Source of the DNA: Acidobacteriaceae bacterium TAA 166
GTDB lineage: Bacteria; Acidobacteriota; Terriglobia; Terriglobales; Acidobacteriaceae
Assembly: GCA_000421065.1 (NCBI GenBank)
Contig: ATWD01000001.1
Coordinates: 372,001-436,000, forward strand
Direction: 5' to 3'
Length of the DNA stretch: 64,000 nt
Shown here: positions 8,827 to 17,330 of the stretch, piece after piece
How the letters are laid out: each line of letters opens with the position of its first letter
Position numbering within the stretch: the stretch's first letter is position 1
Notes under the pieces: model-generated
Told to the model about the DNA's origin: nothing
The model's input: the letters and a program-made list of their open reading frames with translations, nothing else
Databases searched by the model: none
Made by a program: the position numbers and the translations under genes

Positions 8827-11800
8827 TCAGAAGTGGAACAGGCCCCACTGGCTGGGATTAAGGCCAGCTTCGCTGGGAACGTCAGCGGTCATGGCATCGG
8901 CTTTATTGTGCCAGTACACGCGGGCCTGCGCGCGCGTGCCGTCGCTGAGAACAAAGCCAACGTCGCCGCGGTATCGTTTCCCCGGCGATGCATCGAGCCC
9001 AAGCAGGGACAGCGGAACCGTGAACTGATAGAAGCCTCCATCGGCTGAGAGCGTCACGCGACCGCTGACGTCCTCGACATCGTCGAAGACGACCTCCCCA
9101 ACGGGAGAGGAAAAAGTAACGCGGTTGCCCGGCCGCGCAGCCTTCTGATGATAGAGCACGGCAAGCAACCTGCCATCGCGGCGTGTCACGAACAGACGTT
9201 CGTCACCGATACCAGCGTGGCGGTCGTCGCCAGCGCCGGTCGAGCGCAGCATCAGGTCCAGACCACCGCCCTGCGTGAATGCAAAGGGAAACTCGGCGGC
9301 GGAGTTGCGCAGTAGATCGGGATGGCTGGAGCGATAAGCCACGATGAGGTTCTTGCCGTCGGTGCCGAGTTGGAAAGAAGAGCTCTTGTCGATCGCGGCC
9401 CATCCATCTTTGGGCCACGCCTCGGACGAGGCCTTTGGGATTGCAGTGAGATGATGAACCTCGACCTCCGCCTTTCGTCTCTCGAGCGAGCGCGACTCAG
9501 CGCGAAGTGCCGCGGCCTGCGCCAGCTGCGAGCCGCTGACATCGATACTGCCGAGATCGACGCGCTCGATCGTGTCGAGGCCATCCAAACGCACGATAGA
9601 GGTGTGCCACTTGCCCACTGCAAGATAAACATTACCGTCATCTTCACCGAACATGAAGGGCCAGAAGTGCTCAGCATCGAAGCTGAGGTTCGTAATCTCC
9701 ATGCCGGCAGTTTGCTTTGGATACGGCCAGAAGGGCGACAGGCGCATATCGCCGCCAAGTGTAGCGACCAGCAGCCCGTCGACAGTATAGATATAGATCT
9801 CGCCCATGTAGGAGTAGCGGGCGACAAGATAACCAGCCTCCCCATGCGCCGGGCGCACAGGATAGCCGAGCATCCGCTTCGGGTCCTGAATCTCCCCCGG
9901 ACCTGCGGGGGGAACAGAGGAGGAGCGCACAGGTATCGTCCAGCGGAGCTGACCATTTTTATATCCGCTCATGTCCGCGAGGAACCATCCATCAGGACTG
10001 AGCGCGACATCTCCCGCCGCAGGCGCATGAGAGACCAGAGTAAGATTGGTCAGATCATAAGAGGGAACGCCCTTATCATCCACCGCGGCCGTCGGCAGAT
10101 GATAAGGACCGCCGCTGATCACCGAAAGATCGGGCTGAAAGACAACTCCCGCCGAGCCGGGCACGGCAGGACGCGTAAACTCGACCTCATCCGGCTGCAC
10201 CGCGTGATCGTGATTGCGATCGGTCCAGGTGAAGAAGGTCTGGTCGGGATTGCCAGCCGGAATCCGCCGCCGGATCTCCGGCTGATCCAGCGCAGTCCAG
10301 TGATGCGCACCTCCCGTAGCTCCCACCCAGCCTGCGCTGGCGATAGGGCGGCACACGCCATCCTCGAGAATCCAGAGCGTCGTAACCGTGGTCTGGTTAT
10401 ACCAATAAGTATTGTAGGAATCCGTGAAGTACTGATCGCCGTTGCGATAGAAGGTCTGCGCAGGCGTGATTCCTCCATGCGAGCCCACAGGAATCATGTC
10501 ATGGGGAAAGAAGATCGGCTTCGGTGAATAACCGCCATAGCTGATAATGTCGTTGAGCGGATCGGGAAAACGATACCGCACAGCGGTAAGGCGCTCTTTA
10601 CCGGTCGCAGGATCGACGCGAAACTCGAGCAGCCCCATACTGCCGGGATTTCCAATCGAGGGATAATACGCTCGATAGAGATCGTGCGGATCGGCAAAAC
10701 CGCCCCCGCCATACTGTGTAGGACCATACCACGCATTGATGAAGCGACCTGTCTTTGCGTCCCAGCGACTGATGCGCTTGGGAAGATAGTCCTCCTCCGC
10801 CACCCACAGGACACCGTTCGAATCGACAGCCAGCCCCAGCGGATGAGCCATGCGCTGCTCATCGTATGCTCCAATCTGCGGTCCCCCCGGACGCCCGATG
10901 ACGCGCAGCATCCTGCCCGTAGCCGCCGAAAAGACCTTGACCTGATGGTTGCCCCCCCAGTCGGTGACATAGATCTCGCCATCGGATTCGATCATCTGCT
11001 TCGGAGCGTCGAGCGCAGAGGCAGGAACGACCACCTTCGGATCGGTCAGCGAGAGCGTGTGCCAGTCATGGCTCACCGTGAAGCGCGTAATAGCTCCTCC
11101 TGTCGTGACCAGCAGATGGCCGTCCGGCTCGAAAGCAAGCGCTCCAACATGAGGGAGCTTAATCCTCGCGAAAGGCGCCTGCGCGCCATGACGAACGTCA
11201 AAGGCGACGATCTCGCCCCCCGCAGGGTTCGAAAGCAGGAGCAGTCCGTTGCAGGCCGAAAGCCCGACGAGCTCACGGAAAGCATCGTGAGTCTGGATAC
11301 CACCCAAAACCTTCGCCAGGGGTGTAAGCCCCGTCTTCGTTATAGCGAAGACCTGGAGCGCGCCAGGATCGGTCTTGCCGAAGTCGCGGCTCGGATTGAC
11401 AACATAAACCGTGTAGGCGATATGGTCAGGGTTGCGATCACGACCTATGTCACGCGCCAGGGCGATGCCGCCGTTCCATCCGCGAATCTTGATTCCATCC
11501 AGCTTGCGGCCGTTCAGATCCATCCACATCAAAGCATGGCCCGCCTCGGCCGCCTGCGCTCCCAGCAAAATCTGCGGCGCACTCGAGTGAGTGGGCCACA
11601 AGCTGCCCTCAGGCAGAAAAAGCGCAGAGGCCGGCGCAGTGTGATCGGCAAGCCATGCGCCGGTACCATCAGCCGTAGGCCATGGGGGCGTACCGGGTGA
11701 GTAGATCGAATACTGAAGACGCGGCACAATGCGCTCATGGAAGAGGCCTCGAACGCGATAGCGGCCAGCGGCGGCGACGCCGTCGAGAGAGCTCCCGTCC

Positions 11801-12027
11801 CACGGAATCGTATTGTGCCCCCGATGGACGGGATAATCCGCAACCACGTTTTTGATCCGATTTCCCTGCTGATCTTCAATCACCAGCGTGAGCAGACCAT
11901 CTCGCTTTGCCTCATAAGGAATTCCGATGGCCGAAGACGCCTGAGGCGAATCAAGGGTGCGAGACGGAAGAGCGAACGAAAAAAACAGAGTACCGAGAGC
12001 CGCAAGGTTTGCCAGGGTGCGCTTCAT
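8827..12027 (-). CDS. Secreted NHL-repeat/FlgD-Ig protein with EF-hand-like loop and C-terminal CBM9-like domain
   Basis: A 1,066-residue exported protein of unknown function. A signal peptide (residues 1-25) leads into a FlgD-like Ig segment (TLVIEDQQGNRIKNVV, then HRGHNTIPWDGSSLDG). Several NHL or beta-propeller repeats follow (HPLGLAVDSNGVLWVAEEDY; VALSPDGWFLADMSG). Near residue 600 is an EF-hand-like loop, DRNHDHAVQPDE, with Asp/Asn ligands at the expected spacing. The last 200 residues (from about EAWPKDGWAAIDKSS) resemble a CBM9/DOMON-like sugar-binding fold. It is followed closely by the SMP-30 gene. A role in binding or cleaving an extracellular polysaccharide is plausible, but no catalytic motif was recognised. 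Confidence 0.85.
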   Translation of the reverse strand: MKRTLANLAALGTLFFSFALPSRTLDSPQASSAIGIPYEAKRDGLLTLVIEDQQGNRIKNVVADYPVHRGHNTIPWDGSSLDGVAAAGRYRVRGLFHERIVPRLQYSIYSPGTPPWPTADGTGAWLADHTAPASALFLPEGSLWPTHSSAPQILLGAQAAEAGHALMWMDLNGRKLDGIKIRGWNGGIALARDIGRDRNPDHIAYTVYVVNPSRDFGKTDPGALQVFAITKTGLTPLAKVLGGIQTHDAFRELVGLSACNGLLLLSNPAGGEIVAFDVRHGAQAPFARIKLPHVGALAFEPDGHLLVTTGGAITRFTVSHDWHTLSLTDPKVVVPASALDAPKQMIESDGEIYVTDWGGNHQVKVFSAATGRMLRVIGRPGGPQIGAYDEQRMAHPLGLAVDSNGVLWVAEEDYLPKRISRWDAKTGRFINAWYGPTQYGGGGFADPHDLYRAYYPSIGNPGSMGLLEFRVDPATGKERLTAVRYRFPDPLNDIISYGGYSPKPIFFPHDMIPVGSHGGITPAQTFYRNGDQYFTDSYNTYWYNQTTVTTLWILEDGVCRPIASAGWVGATGGAHHWTALDQPEIRRRIPAGNPDQTFFTWTDRNHDHAVQPDEVEFTRPAVPGSAGVVFQPDLSVISGGPYHLPTAAVDDKGVPSYDLTNLTLVSHAPAAGDVALSPDGWFLADMSGYKNGQLRWTIPVRSSSVPPAGPGEIQDPKRMLGYPVRPAHGEAGYLVARYSYMGEIYIYTVDGLLVATLGGDMRLSPFWPYPKQTAGMEITNLSFDAEHFWPFMFGEDDGNVYLAVGKWHTSIVRLDGLDTIERVDLGSIDVSGSQLAQAAALRAESRSLERRKAEVEVHHLTAIPKASSEAWPKDGWAAIDKSSSFQLGTDGKNLIVAYRSSHPDLLRNSAAEFPFAFTQGGGLDLMLRSTGAGDDRHAGIGDERLFVTRRDGRLLAVLYHQKAARPGNRVTFSSPVGEVVFDDVEDVSGRVTLSADGGFYQFTVPLSLLGLDASPGKRYRGDVGFVLSDGTRAQARVYWHNKADAMTADVPSEAGLNPSQWGLFHF

Positions 12028-12344
12028 ACATCTCCAGCGAGCATCTTCAGCCAGCGTGAGGTTCCAGACTGCGCGCCTCTCGTTAGCCGGAGAAATACTA
12101 TAAAGAATCGCGAAAGATCACGAGACCTCCCGCCGGCGCACGGCTGCGTTTCACCATTCGAGTTCGGACGATGATCAAAAAGCGGTTCATCACCGAACGA
12201 ACCCAGCTTATTCGCTTCACTGTGATCGCGAAACAGAACTCTCGATCGGGAATGGCATCTCGCCATGCGAGACGGACGGCAAGTGGAGTGCCCGGCTTGC
12301 TTTGTGCCAGTGATTAAGAGACACACTGGAACAAAGAGAGCAAG

Positions 12345-12626
12345 ATGGGACGAGGTAAGCGGTATCAACCAGAGCAGGTGGTAAACCTGCTGCGCCAGAT
12401 CGAAGTAGCGGTAGCGAATGGCAAGACGACGTCGCAGGCGTGCAAGGAAGCGGAGATCGTGGAGCAGACGTACTTCCGTTGGCGCAAGGAGTACGGCGGG
12501 CTGCAGATCGACCAGGCGAAGCGGCTGAAGGAGCTGGAGCAGGAGAACTCCAAGCTGAAGCGTCTGGTGGCGAATCTGAGTCTGGATAACCTGGTGTTGA
12601 AGGACATCGCGCGGGGAAATTTCTAA
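12345..12626 (+). CDS. IS3-family transposase OrfA (HTH subunit), copy 1
   Basis: This 93-residue helix-turn-helix protein recognises the element ends in IS3 transposition. It begins MGRGKRYQPEQVVNLL and has the expected HTH (KTTSQACKEAEIVEQTYFRW). A leucine-zipper-like stretch follows (KRLKELEQENSKLKRLV). It differs from the orfA of the full copy at only four positions (residue 2, RKEYGG/RREYGG, ENSKLK/ENGKLK, IARGNF/IASGNF), so both copies descend from a recent common source. It cannot transpose its own element, since orfB is cut, but could act on the full copy. Confidence 0.92.
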   Translation: MGRGKRYQPEQVVNLLRQIEVAVANGKTTSQACKEAEIVEQTYFRWRKEYGGLQIDQAKRLKELEQENSKLKRLVANLSLDNLVLKDIARGNF

Positions 12627-12642
12627 GCCCTGAGCGACGGCG

Positions 12643-12872
12643 CAGTGCGGTGAACCATGCCTGTGAGCATGGCGTGAGTGAGCGACATGCGTGCCTTCTG
12701 TTGGGGTAGCCCAGAGGCACGCAGCGCTACCGGCCGACACAGCGTGAAGACGAAGATCGTCTGACTGAGGCCATCGTTGCTCTTGCCAGCTAGTACGGAC
12801 GCTACGGGTATCGCCGGATCACGGCGCTTCTGCGGCGATCTGGCTGGAAGGTAGGCAAGGACCTGGTCGAGC
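12643..12872 (+). pseudogene. IS3 transposase OrfB fragment with amber codon
   Basis: This N-terminal piece of the orfB reading frame aligns base for base with 57478-58374. In the piece matching LASQYGRYGYRR the glutamine codon CAG is TAG (near 12792), so even the remaining frame is broken. The DDE catalytic domain is completely missing. The match ends near KVGKDLVEQ, where the OpgC-like frame of the other strand begins. Confidence 0.8.
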
Positions 12873-13375
12873 AGGTTGTGCAGCATTGGCCGGCGCAAAA
12901 AGGCTGCAAGACTCGCTCCGACTGTAAACGCGAATACCAGCAGCGAGAGGTGATACCCATAGACACGAAGCGCGCGCCCCCAAAGCTTGGCGCGAAGTGT
13001 TGCCGGATCGGAGTCCCGCAACAGGCGGCTGTGCAGTTTGCCAGTCAAGATCGCGGAGAGAAAGACAAACCCCTCCGCTGCGGATACGAACCCAAAAGGC
13101 TGATTCGCCCACGCGCTCACCTTTGTTGGCAGGTGCGTCAAGGTCATCCAGAGTAGCAGCAAACCACGCAAAGCATCCAATTCGGGCTGTCGAAGCGAAT
13201 GCGACGCAACCTGTTCAACTATATGTGTAGTCCGACTCAGGACTGAATTGGGACCCGACAAATATTTCGCCCCACTAGGATACGACCCGGATTCGGGTTC
13301 ACCGGAACGTGACAGACTGGGCTCATCAGAAAAGAGGGAGAGCTGTGATTCAGCGGCGTTTCGCTCGGATTTCAT
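12870..13375 (-). pseudogene. OpgC-like membrane acyltransferase, N-terminal fragment
   Basis: About 165 residues of an OpgC/acyltransferase-3-like membrane protein remain. The family start is visible at ELDALRGLLLLWMTLTHLP. A hydrophobic segment with SAAEGFVFLSAILTGKL and another at YHLSLLVFAFTVGASLAAFL follow. OpgC proteins modify periplasmic glucans and have about ten membrane helices; only the first three or so are here. After LHNLLDQ the frame runs into IS3 sequence, so the gene was cut by the transposon or by a deletion at its edge. The exact start is uncertain; the first 55 residues are low-complexity and may be spurious. Confidence 0.75.
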
Positions 13376-13574
13376 CTCGCTCGCTTCTCATTAATCAGGG
13401 CCACCGCTCTGAAATGCAATTGCGCTCTTGGCTCAGTGGTTTGAGGCTAGAGTACAGGGGATATGGACCTATTCTAACCGAGCAAATCTCCGGGCCAGGA
13501 TGTCAGCGCATCGTCGAAAGCCTGGAAGGACCGGGAGATGAGCAATACCAGAGGGTATTGGCTCCGGCGATCGT

Positions 13575-14534
13575 TCATTGTCGCCAAGGGCGACACTGTG
13601 ACGGAATACTCATTCTGAGACTGAAATGAACGACCTGAGCTAATGTCTTCTCGGAAGACGTTTTAGGTGTTTGCGCAATCTGTGCGCCCTGTCCAAAGTC
13701 CTTGCTATTGAGGGAGCGAATGACGGCTTGAACGAAAGCAGCATTACGGTCCAACTCCCCCGTTTTGATCCAGCGCTGGATGCCTAGTTTAACGTTCTGG
13801 CTGACTTCTCCCACAAGAGCATTCTCCGGAAACATTGGTCCCACCGCGAGAAGTGGCGTCTCCCTTATTGCGCGGTCTTCGAGAAACTCCAACTGCTTAT
13901 AGACTTCGTCGGGCCAATCCTGCGGCAGATCTAGCAGGTCTCCAGTGCCTACAAATCCCGTCGTAAACCCAGGACGGTAATCTGAATGCATTTGGAATCC
14001 AGAAAGAGACGCGCCGGGAGCAATGCGAGCATCTATTGTCCGCGCAAACCACGGAGCATATCTTCCAGGCGGAGTCTCCGGACTCAATTCTGTCTGCTTT
14101 GCGACCGCAACATTCACGGCTGCAGAACCGAGCCAAAAATCGTCACGACCTTTCCCAGGGTGTGTCATGGTTAGGTTGAACGACTCTTTCGGAACGATGA
14201 GATACCAGCTACCGATCGATTCCTTTGCCGTTCTGGCGTTGCTGAGAGTGTACTGATACCGATATCCCTCTCGGCCTTCCGCTACTTCGACTAAGACCGT
14301 TGGTCGAATCTGATTGTGTAGAGGGACCGTAGCGATGTGCGGTTGGCCGCCGCCGGATGGTTTTAGAAGCACAATTAGCTCCGAACCCAAAGTATTCAGG
14401 AACACGTATTGATCCCTATATTTTTGTGAAGCCTCCGACAGACTGCCAGGCCAAAGCGGCACAGGCAGCTTGGAGGGCTGCTGTGCCGCCGCAAAACATT
14501 GAAAGGCGACTACAACGAATCGTAGATATCTCAT
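13575..14534 (-). CDS. Secreted protein of unknown function
   Basis: A 319-residue protein with a short signal-like N-terminus (MRYLRFVVVAFQCFAAAQQ). The body is soluble and beta-rich (YVFLNTLGSELIVLLKPSGG, YRYQYTLSNARTAKESIGSW). I do not recognise the family. The later part contains AVIRSLNSKDFGQGAQ and a low-complexity tail. Its start ATG overlaps the stop of a 61-codon frame (ATGA arrangement), which argues that both are translated together. It is followed by the decayed OpgC/IS3 segment. Confidence 0.6.
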   Translation of the reverse strand: MRYLRFVVVAFQCFAAAQQPSKLPVPLWPGSLSEASQKYRDQYVFLNTLGSELIVLLKPSGGGQPHIATVPLHNQIRPTVLVEVAEGREGYRYQYTLSNARTAKESIGSWYLIVPKESFNLTMTHPGKGRDDFWLGSAAVNVAVAKQTELSPETPPGRYAPWFARTIDARIAPGASLSGFQMHSDYRPGFTTGFVGTGDLLDLPQDWPDEVYKQLEFLEDRAIRETPLLAVGPMFPENALVGEVSQNVKLGIQRWIKTGELDRNAAFVQAVIRSLNSKDFGQGAQIAQTPKTSSEKTLAQVVHFSLRMSIPSQCRPWRQ

Positions 14535-14716
14535 TGTGCCAAGCTGTATTTCAAAGCCACAGCGATCTTCTGCTCAATTCCTGATTGCGCAGCGACAGTG
14601 TTGATGGTCGTTGGATTTTGAGATGCCTGGCCCGACTGAATGAACGAGTCCAGTGCCTGCAACCTTGAAACCACAAATGGAGAGGTCGATTCCAACATCT
14701 TCCGTTTCGCGAACAT
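14531..14716 (-). CDS. Small hypothetical protein (61 aa) coupled to the next gene
   Basis: A short frame MFAKRKMLESTSPFVV... ending LKYSLAQ. Its TGA stop overlaps the ATG of the secreted-protein gene. There is no clear Shine-Dalgarno site. The composition is protein-like (Ser/Thr/Gln-rich helix), but no family is recognised. It could be a remnant of a longer gene. Confidence 0.35.
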   Translation of the reverse strand: MFAKRKMLESTSPFVVSRLQALDSFIQSGQASQNPTTINTVAAQSGIEQKIAVALKYSLAQ

Positions 14717-14866
14717 TTGTATTTCAGTATAGAAGTCAGCTGCGAGGACAGTTGGTGGCGTCCCTCATTGAAATTTTGGCCCGAGCATAATCTCGAGTTT
14801 CCCGACTCACCTGTTTTTTCATCATCCGCACATTCTCCGCCCGACGATCAGGGTGGTTCCGGTCTA

Positions 14867-16495
14867 CTAGTTGCCTTGCAGCGCCGCTTCGGTATTGTCC
14901 AGTTTGTGCAACATGGTGCGTGCCGCTTCCTGATCCAGTTGACGCCCTTCGATCAATCGGTTGATTTCCTGGCGCTCAGCTCGCACGGCTTCCAATCGCA
15001 TCCTTATCTCGGCGGCTCGAAGCGCGCCCGCTTTTGCCTGATTCGGGTTGTCTCCGGTCAATGCTTCCATGCGCCGGCGATAGTAGTCCATCAAGCGGGA
15101 TGCAATCGCCGCCACGCCGTCGACTGCCTGGCTGTCCTCCGATATCTGATGTTGCACTTCTTCGAGTCGCTTGATGGCGGCTTGCGCTGAAAGGACACGT
15201 GCCTTCCGCTCCTGCGTCTCCCGAGAAGATTCAGGAGGCTCCTCCACTCCCTTCATCACTATCGGGAGCCCGATGGACGCAGTAACCAGCGAAAAGAGAA
15301 TGACCCCGGCAGAAATCAGAATAGCGAGCTCGCGGCCTGGAAGCGCGGTCCCGTCGTTGAGAGTGAGTGGGAGGGAGAGAACAGCAGCCAGCGTAACCGC
15401 ACCGCGAACTCCCGCCAAAGACATCGCGACAAGCAGGCGTCTCGGAGTAGGCTGCATTTCACCTGTGTTCCGCCTCTGGCGATAGAACGTCCATTTGAGT
15501 GAGGTCCATGTCCAGAGAAAACGCAGAAGAGCCAGACACACGGTGATGCTCAGAACAAAAATACCGACGATCCATGGCGAACGGAATTGTTCCTGCTGCA
15601 CGATGAGCGGAATGCTCTTTCCGATTGCAGGCAGTTGCAGGCCAAGCAGAATAAAGATGAACCCGTTAAAGGTGAACTGGACCATGTTCGTAATGGCTTC
15701 GCTCTTGATACGAGTCTCAGCCTCTGGAATCTCCTGCAACACCCAGTTGCCCACAAAACCTGCAGCGACAGAGGAGAGGATGCCGGAAAAGCCGAGATGC
15801 TCTGCGGCGAGGTAGGCGGCAAAGGGTAGAAGCAGGGTCAGGAGAATCTGGCCGGAGGGAAACGAGCCGATCGTCGTGCCGATCCATCGTTCTCCTCGCA
15901 TGACGATAAACGCGACTAATGCCCCAACCGCAAGTCCTCCGAGGGACACCTGGAGGAAGGTGAAGAGAGCATTTGAAGCGGAGAAGCTGCCGGTCAGGGC
16001 TGCAGCCACGGCAAATCGAAAGCAGACGAGTCCGGAGGCATCGTTTAGCAAGGCCTCTCCCTCGAGAAGATGCATCAGCCGTGACGGAATCTTTACGCCT
16101 CGGACCGAGCCTGACAGGGCTACTGCATCGGTTGGAGAGAGCACCGACGCCAATGCAAAGCTGATAGCCAGCGGCATGATGGGGATGATCCAGTGGATGA
16201 AATATCCCGCTCCGACTACCGTGAAGACCACAAGCCCTACTGCCATGGTGAGAATCGGTTTACGAAGACTTAGAAATTCAGCGCGCGGAAAGCGGTAAGC
16301 ATCGACGTAGAGAAGCGGCGCAACAAAAAGCAGGAGAAAGAGAGATGGATCAAGCGCACTGTGAACGTGCAGACCGGCCAATGCAATCCCGAGACCTATC
16401 TGAAACAGCGGCAGTGGAATCCGAGAGACAAGCGATGCTGCTCCGGAAAGAGATACCGCGAACAAAAGAATAAGGATCGTTGTCAGCTGTTCCAA
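14867..16495 (-). CDS. CPA1-family Na+/H+ antiporter
   Basis: A 542-residue inner-membrane cation/proton antiporter of the CPA1 (NhaP/YjcE-like) type, probably for pH or sodium homeostasis. About 12 hydrophobic segments fill residues 1-420. The family signatures are clear: SPTDAVA at 120-126, GEALLNDASGLV at about 146-157 with the transport Asp, and AGVRGAVTLAAVLSLPL in the later core. The C-terminal 120 residues are charged and helical (EEVQHQISEDSQ, IRMRLEAVRAERQEINRL), a cytoplasmic regulatory tail typical of YjcE-like members. It is a stand-alone gene. Confidence 0.92.
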   Translation of the reverse strand: MEQLTTILILLFAVSLSGAASLVSRIPLPLFQIGLGIALAGLHVHSALDPSLFLLLFVAPLLYVDAYRFPRAEFLSLRKPILTMAVGLVVFTVVGAGYFIHWIIPIMPLAISFALASVLSPTDAVALSGSVRGVKIPSRLMHLLEGEALLNDASGLVCFRFAVAAALTGSFSASNALFTFLQVSLGGLAVGALVAFIVMRGERWIGTTIGSFPSGQILLTLLLPFAAYLAAEHLGFSGILSSVAAGFVGNWVLQEIPEAETRIKSEAITNMVQFTFNGFIFILLGLQLPAIGKSIPLIVQQEQFRSPWIVGIFVLSITVCLALLRFLWTWTSLKWTFYRQRRNTGEMQPTPRRLLVAMSLAGVRGAVTLAAVLSLPLTLNDGTALPGRELAILISAGVILFSLVTASIGLPIVMKGVEEPPESSRETQERKARVLSAQAAIKRLEEVQHQISEDSQAVDGVAAIASRLMDYYRRRMEALTGDNPNQAKAGALRAAEIRMRLEAVRAERQEINRLIEGRQLDQEAARTMLHKLDNTEAALQGN

Positions 16496-16556
16496 TCTCA
16501 GGGCCTACCTTTGTCGATACTATCGCCATCATCGAGAAATCGTTCGTTCTTTTGTC

Positions 16557-16958
16557 ATGCACGATAACCCGATCATTAACGTATCCTATTCACGAGAGCG
16601 TCCTGCTAATCGAATAAGCCACATGCTCAGAGAACAACTACTCGAACGTCTTCAATCGATCATGAGCCAGGGGAATCTCGCGTTACGTACCCTGGAAGCA
16701 AGGCCTCAGACTGAAGAAAGTATTCGGTCAGCCAGGTCTATCGTTCAGTCATTGAGGAACGAATTGGAAGCGGAGTTTGCTCGGACCTCTCCCGAACGAG
16801 CCCAAAAGGCTATGACGATGTTCGAACTGAGCATCTACGCCCCCACCATAGAGGAGGCGTGGCGGAGAAGTGGTATCAGTCGACTTCGGCTCGAGGCTGA
16901 ACCCAACAAAAGGTGGATCGATGCGATCGTTTACACGGCAGGAAAATATACGTCCTGA
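16557..16958 (+). CDS. Small hypothetical protein, divergent from the antiporter
   Basis: A 133-residue frame, charged and mainly helical (MLREQLLERLQSIMSQGNLALRT is a likely alternative start at 16623). It contains EESIRSARSIVQSLRNELEAEF and ends AIVYTAGKYTS. No membrane segment, signal peptide or known motif. There is no strong ribosome site at either start. The divergent position and coding-like composition support it only moderately. Confidence 0.45.
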   Translation: MHDNPIINVSYSRERPANRISHMLREQLLERLQSIMSQGNLALRTLEARPQTEESIRSARSIVQSLRNELEAEFARTSPERAQKAMTMFELSIYAPTIEEAWRRSGISRLRLEAEPNKRWIDAIVYTAGKYTS

Positions 16959-17330
16959 CCAATTGCTACGGTGACACTCTCGGCCATATCGATTCCTCCT
17001 CTCATACGCTTGCTGATCTTGAACCGACGGCTGCAATACCGTCTCGAACCGCATATCCATAGGCTCGCCGAAAAAGCGTGGAAGGCTTGGTAGGAAAACG
17101 CTTGCGGAGCCAGAACCTATAACGCCCCATTTTTTACTGTCAATGTGCGATGGAGGAGACGCTTCTTTTCAGCCGGCGGATCGCTAGACAACATCCATCC
17201 CGCATTTATCGGCGGAACCCGTCTTAGCAGCATAGGGCAGAAACCAGAAGAGGTGGATCACCGCCGACGGGCTGACTGCGCGCCAGTCGAGCTCCGCTTC
17301 GTGGCGCGAAGCGGAGCTCATTTCCCAGAT
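16959..17330. other. Intergenic stretch without a gene
   Basis: No supported reading frame. The only structure seen is the perfect hairpin at 17289-17319 at the end of the minus-strand gene that follows. Confidence 0.5.
17289..17319. terminator. Perfect 13-bp hairpin downstream of the LPDAP-type gene
   Basis: The arms GAGCTCCGCTTCG and CGAAGCGGAGCTC are exact complements around a 5-base loop. It lies 12 bases past the stop of the minus-strand gene. There is no T-run on the minus side and only a short ATTT on the plus side, so it is either a weak or Rho-assisted terminator, or an mRNA 3' stabiliser. Confidence 0.5.

Larger units (their letters stand above)
12298..12872 (+). mobile_element. 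IS3-family element, truncated copy 1
   Basis: The left end TGCTTTGTGCCAGTGA matches the end of the full copy at 57458-58726. OrfA (12345-12626) is intact, but the element stops within the first 80 codons of orfB, where the sequence changes into an OpgC-like gene read on the other strand. No right terminal repeat remains. About 575 of roughly 1,270 bases survive. Confidence 0.85.

Noticed and set aside
9322..11700. Two frames of 340-400 codons opposite the NHL-repeat gene
   Set aside because: Antisense; basic composition, no motifs, and the sense gene has clear domains.
12024..12740. Minus-strand frame across the IS3 orfA
   Set aside because: Antisense of a transposase gene; the same shadow appears opposite the other IS copy at 58284-58813.
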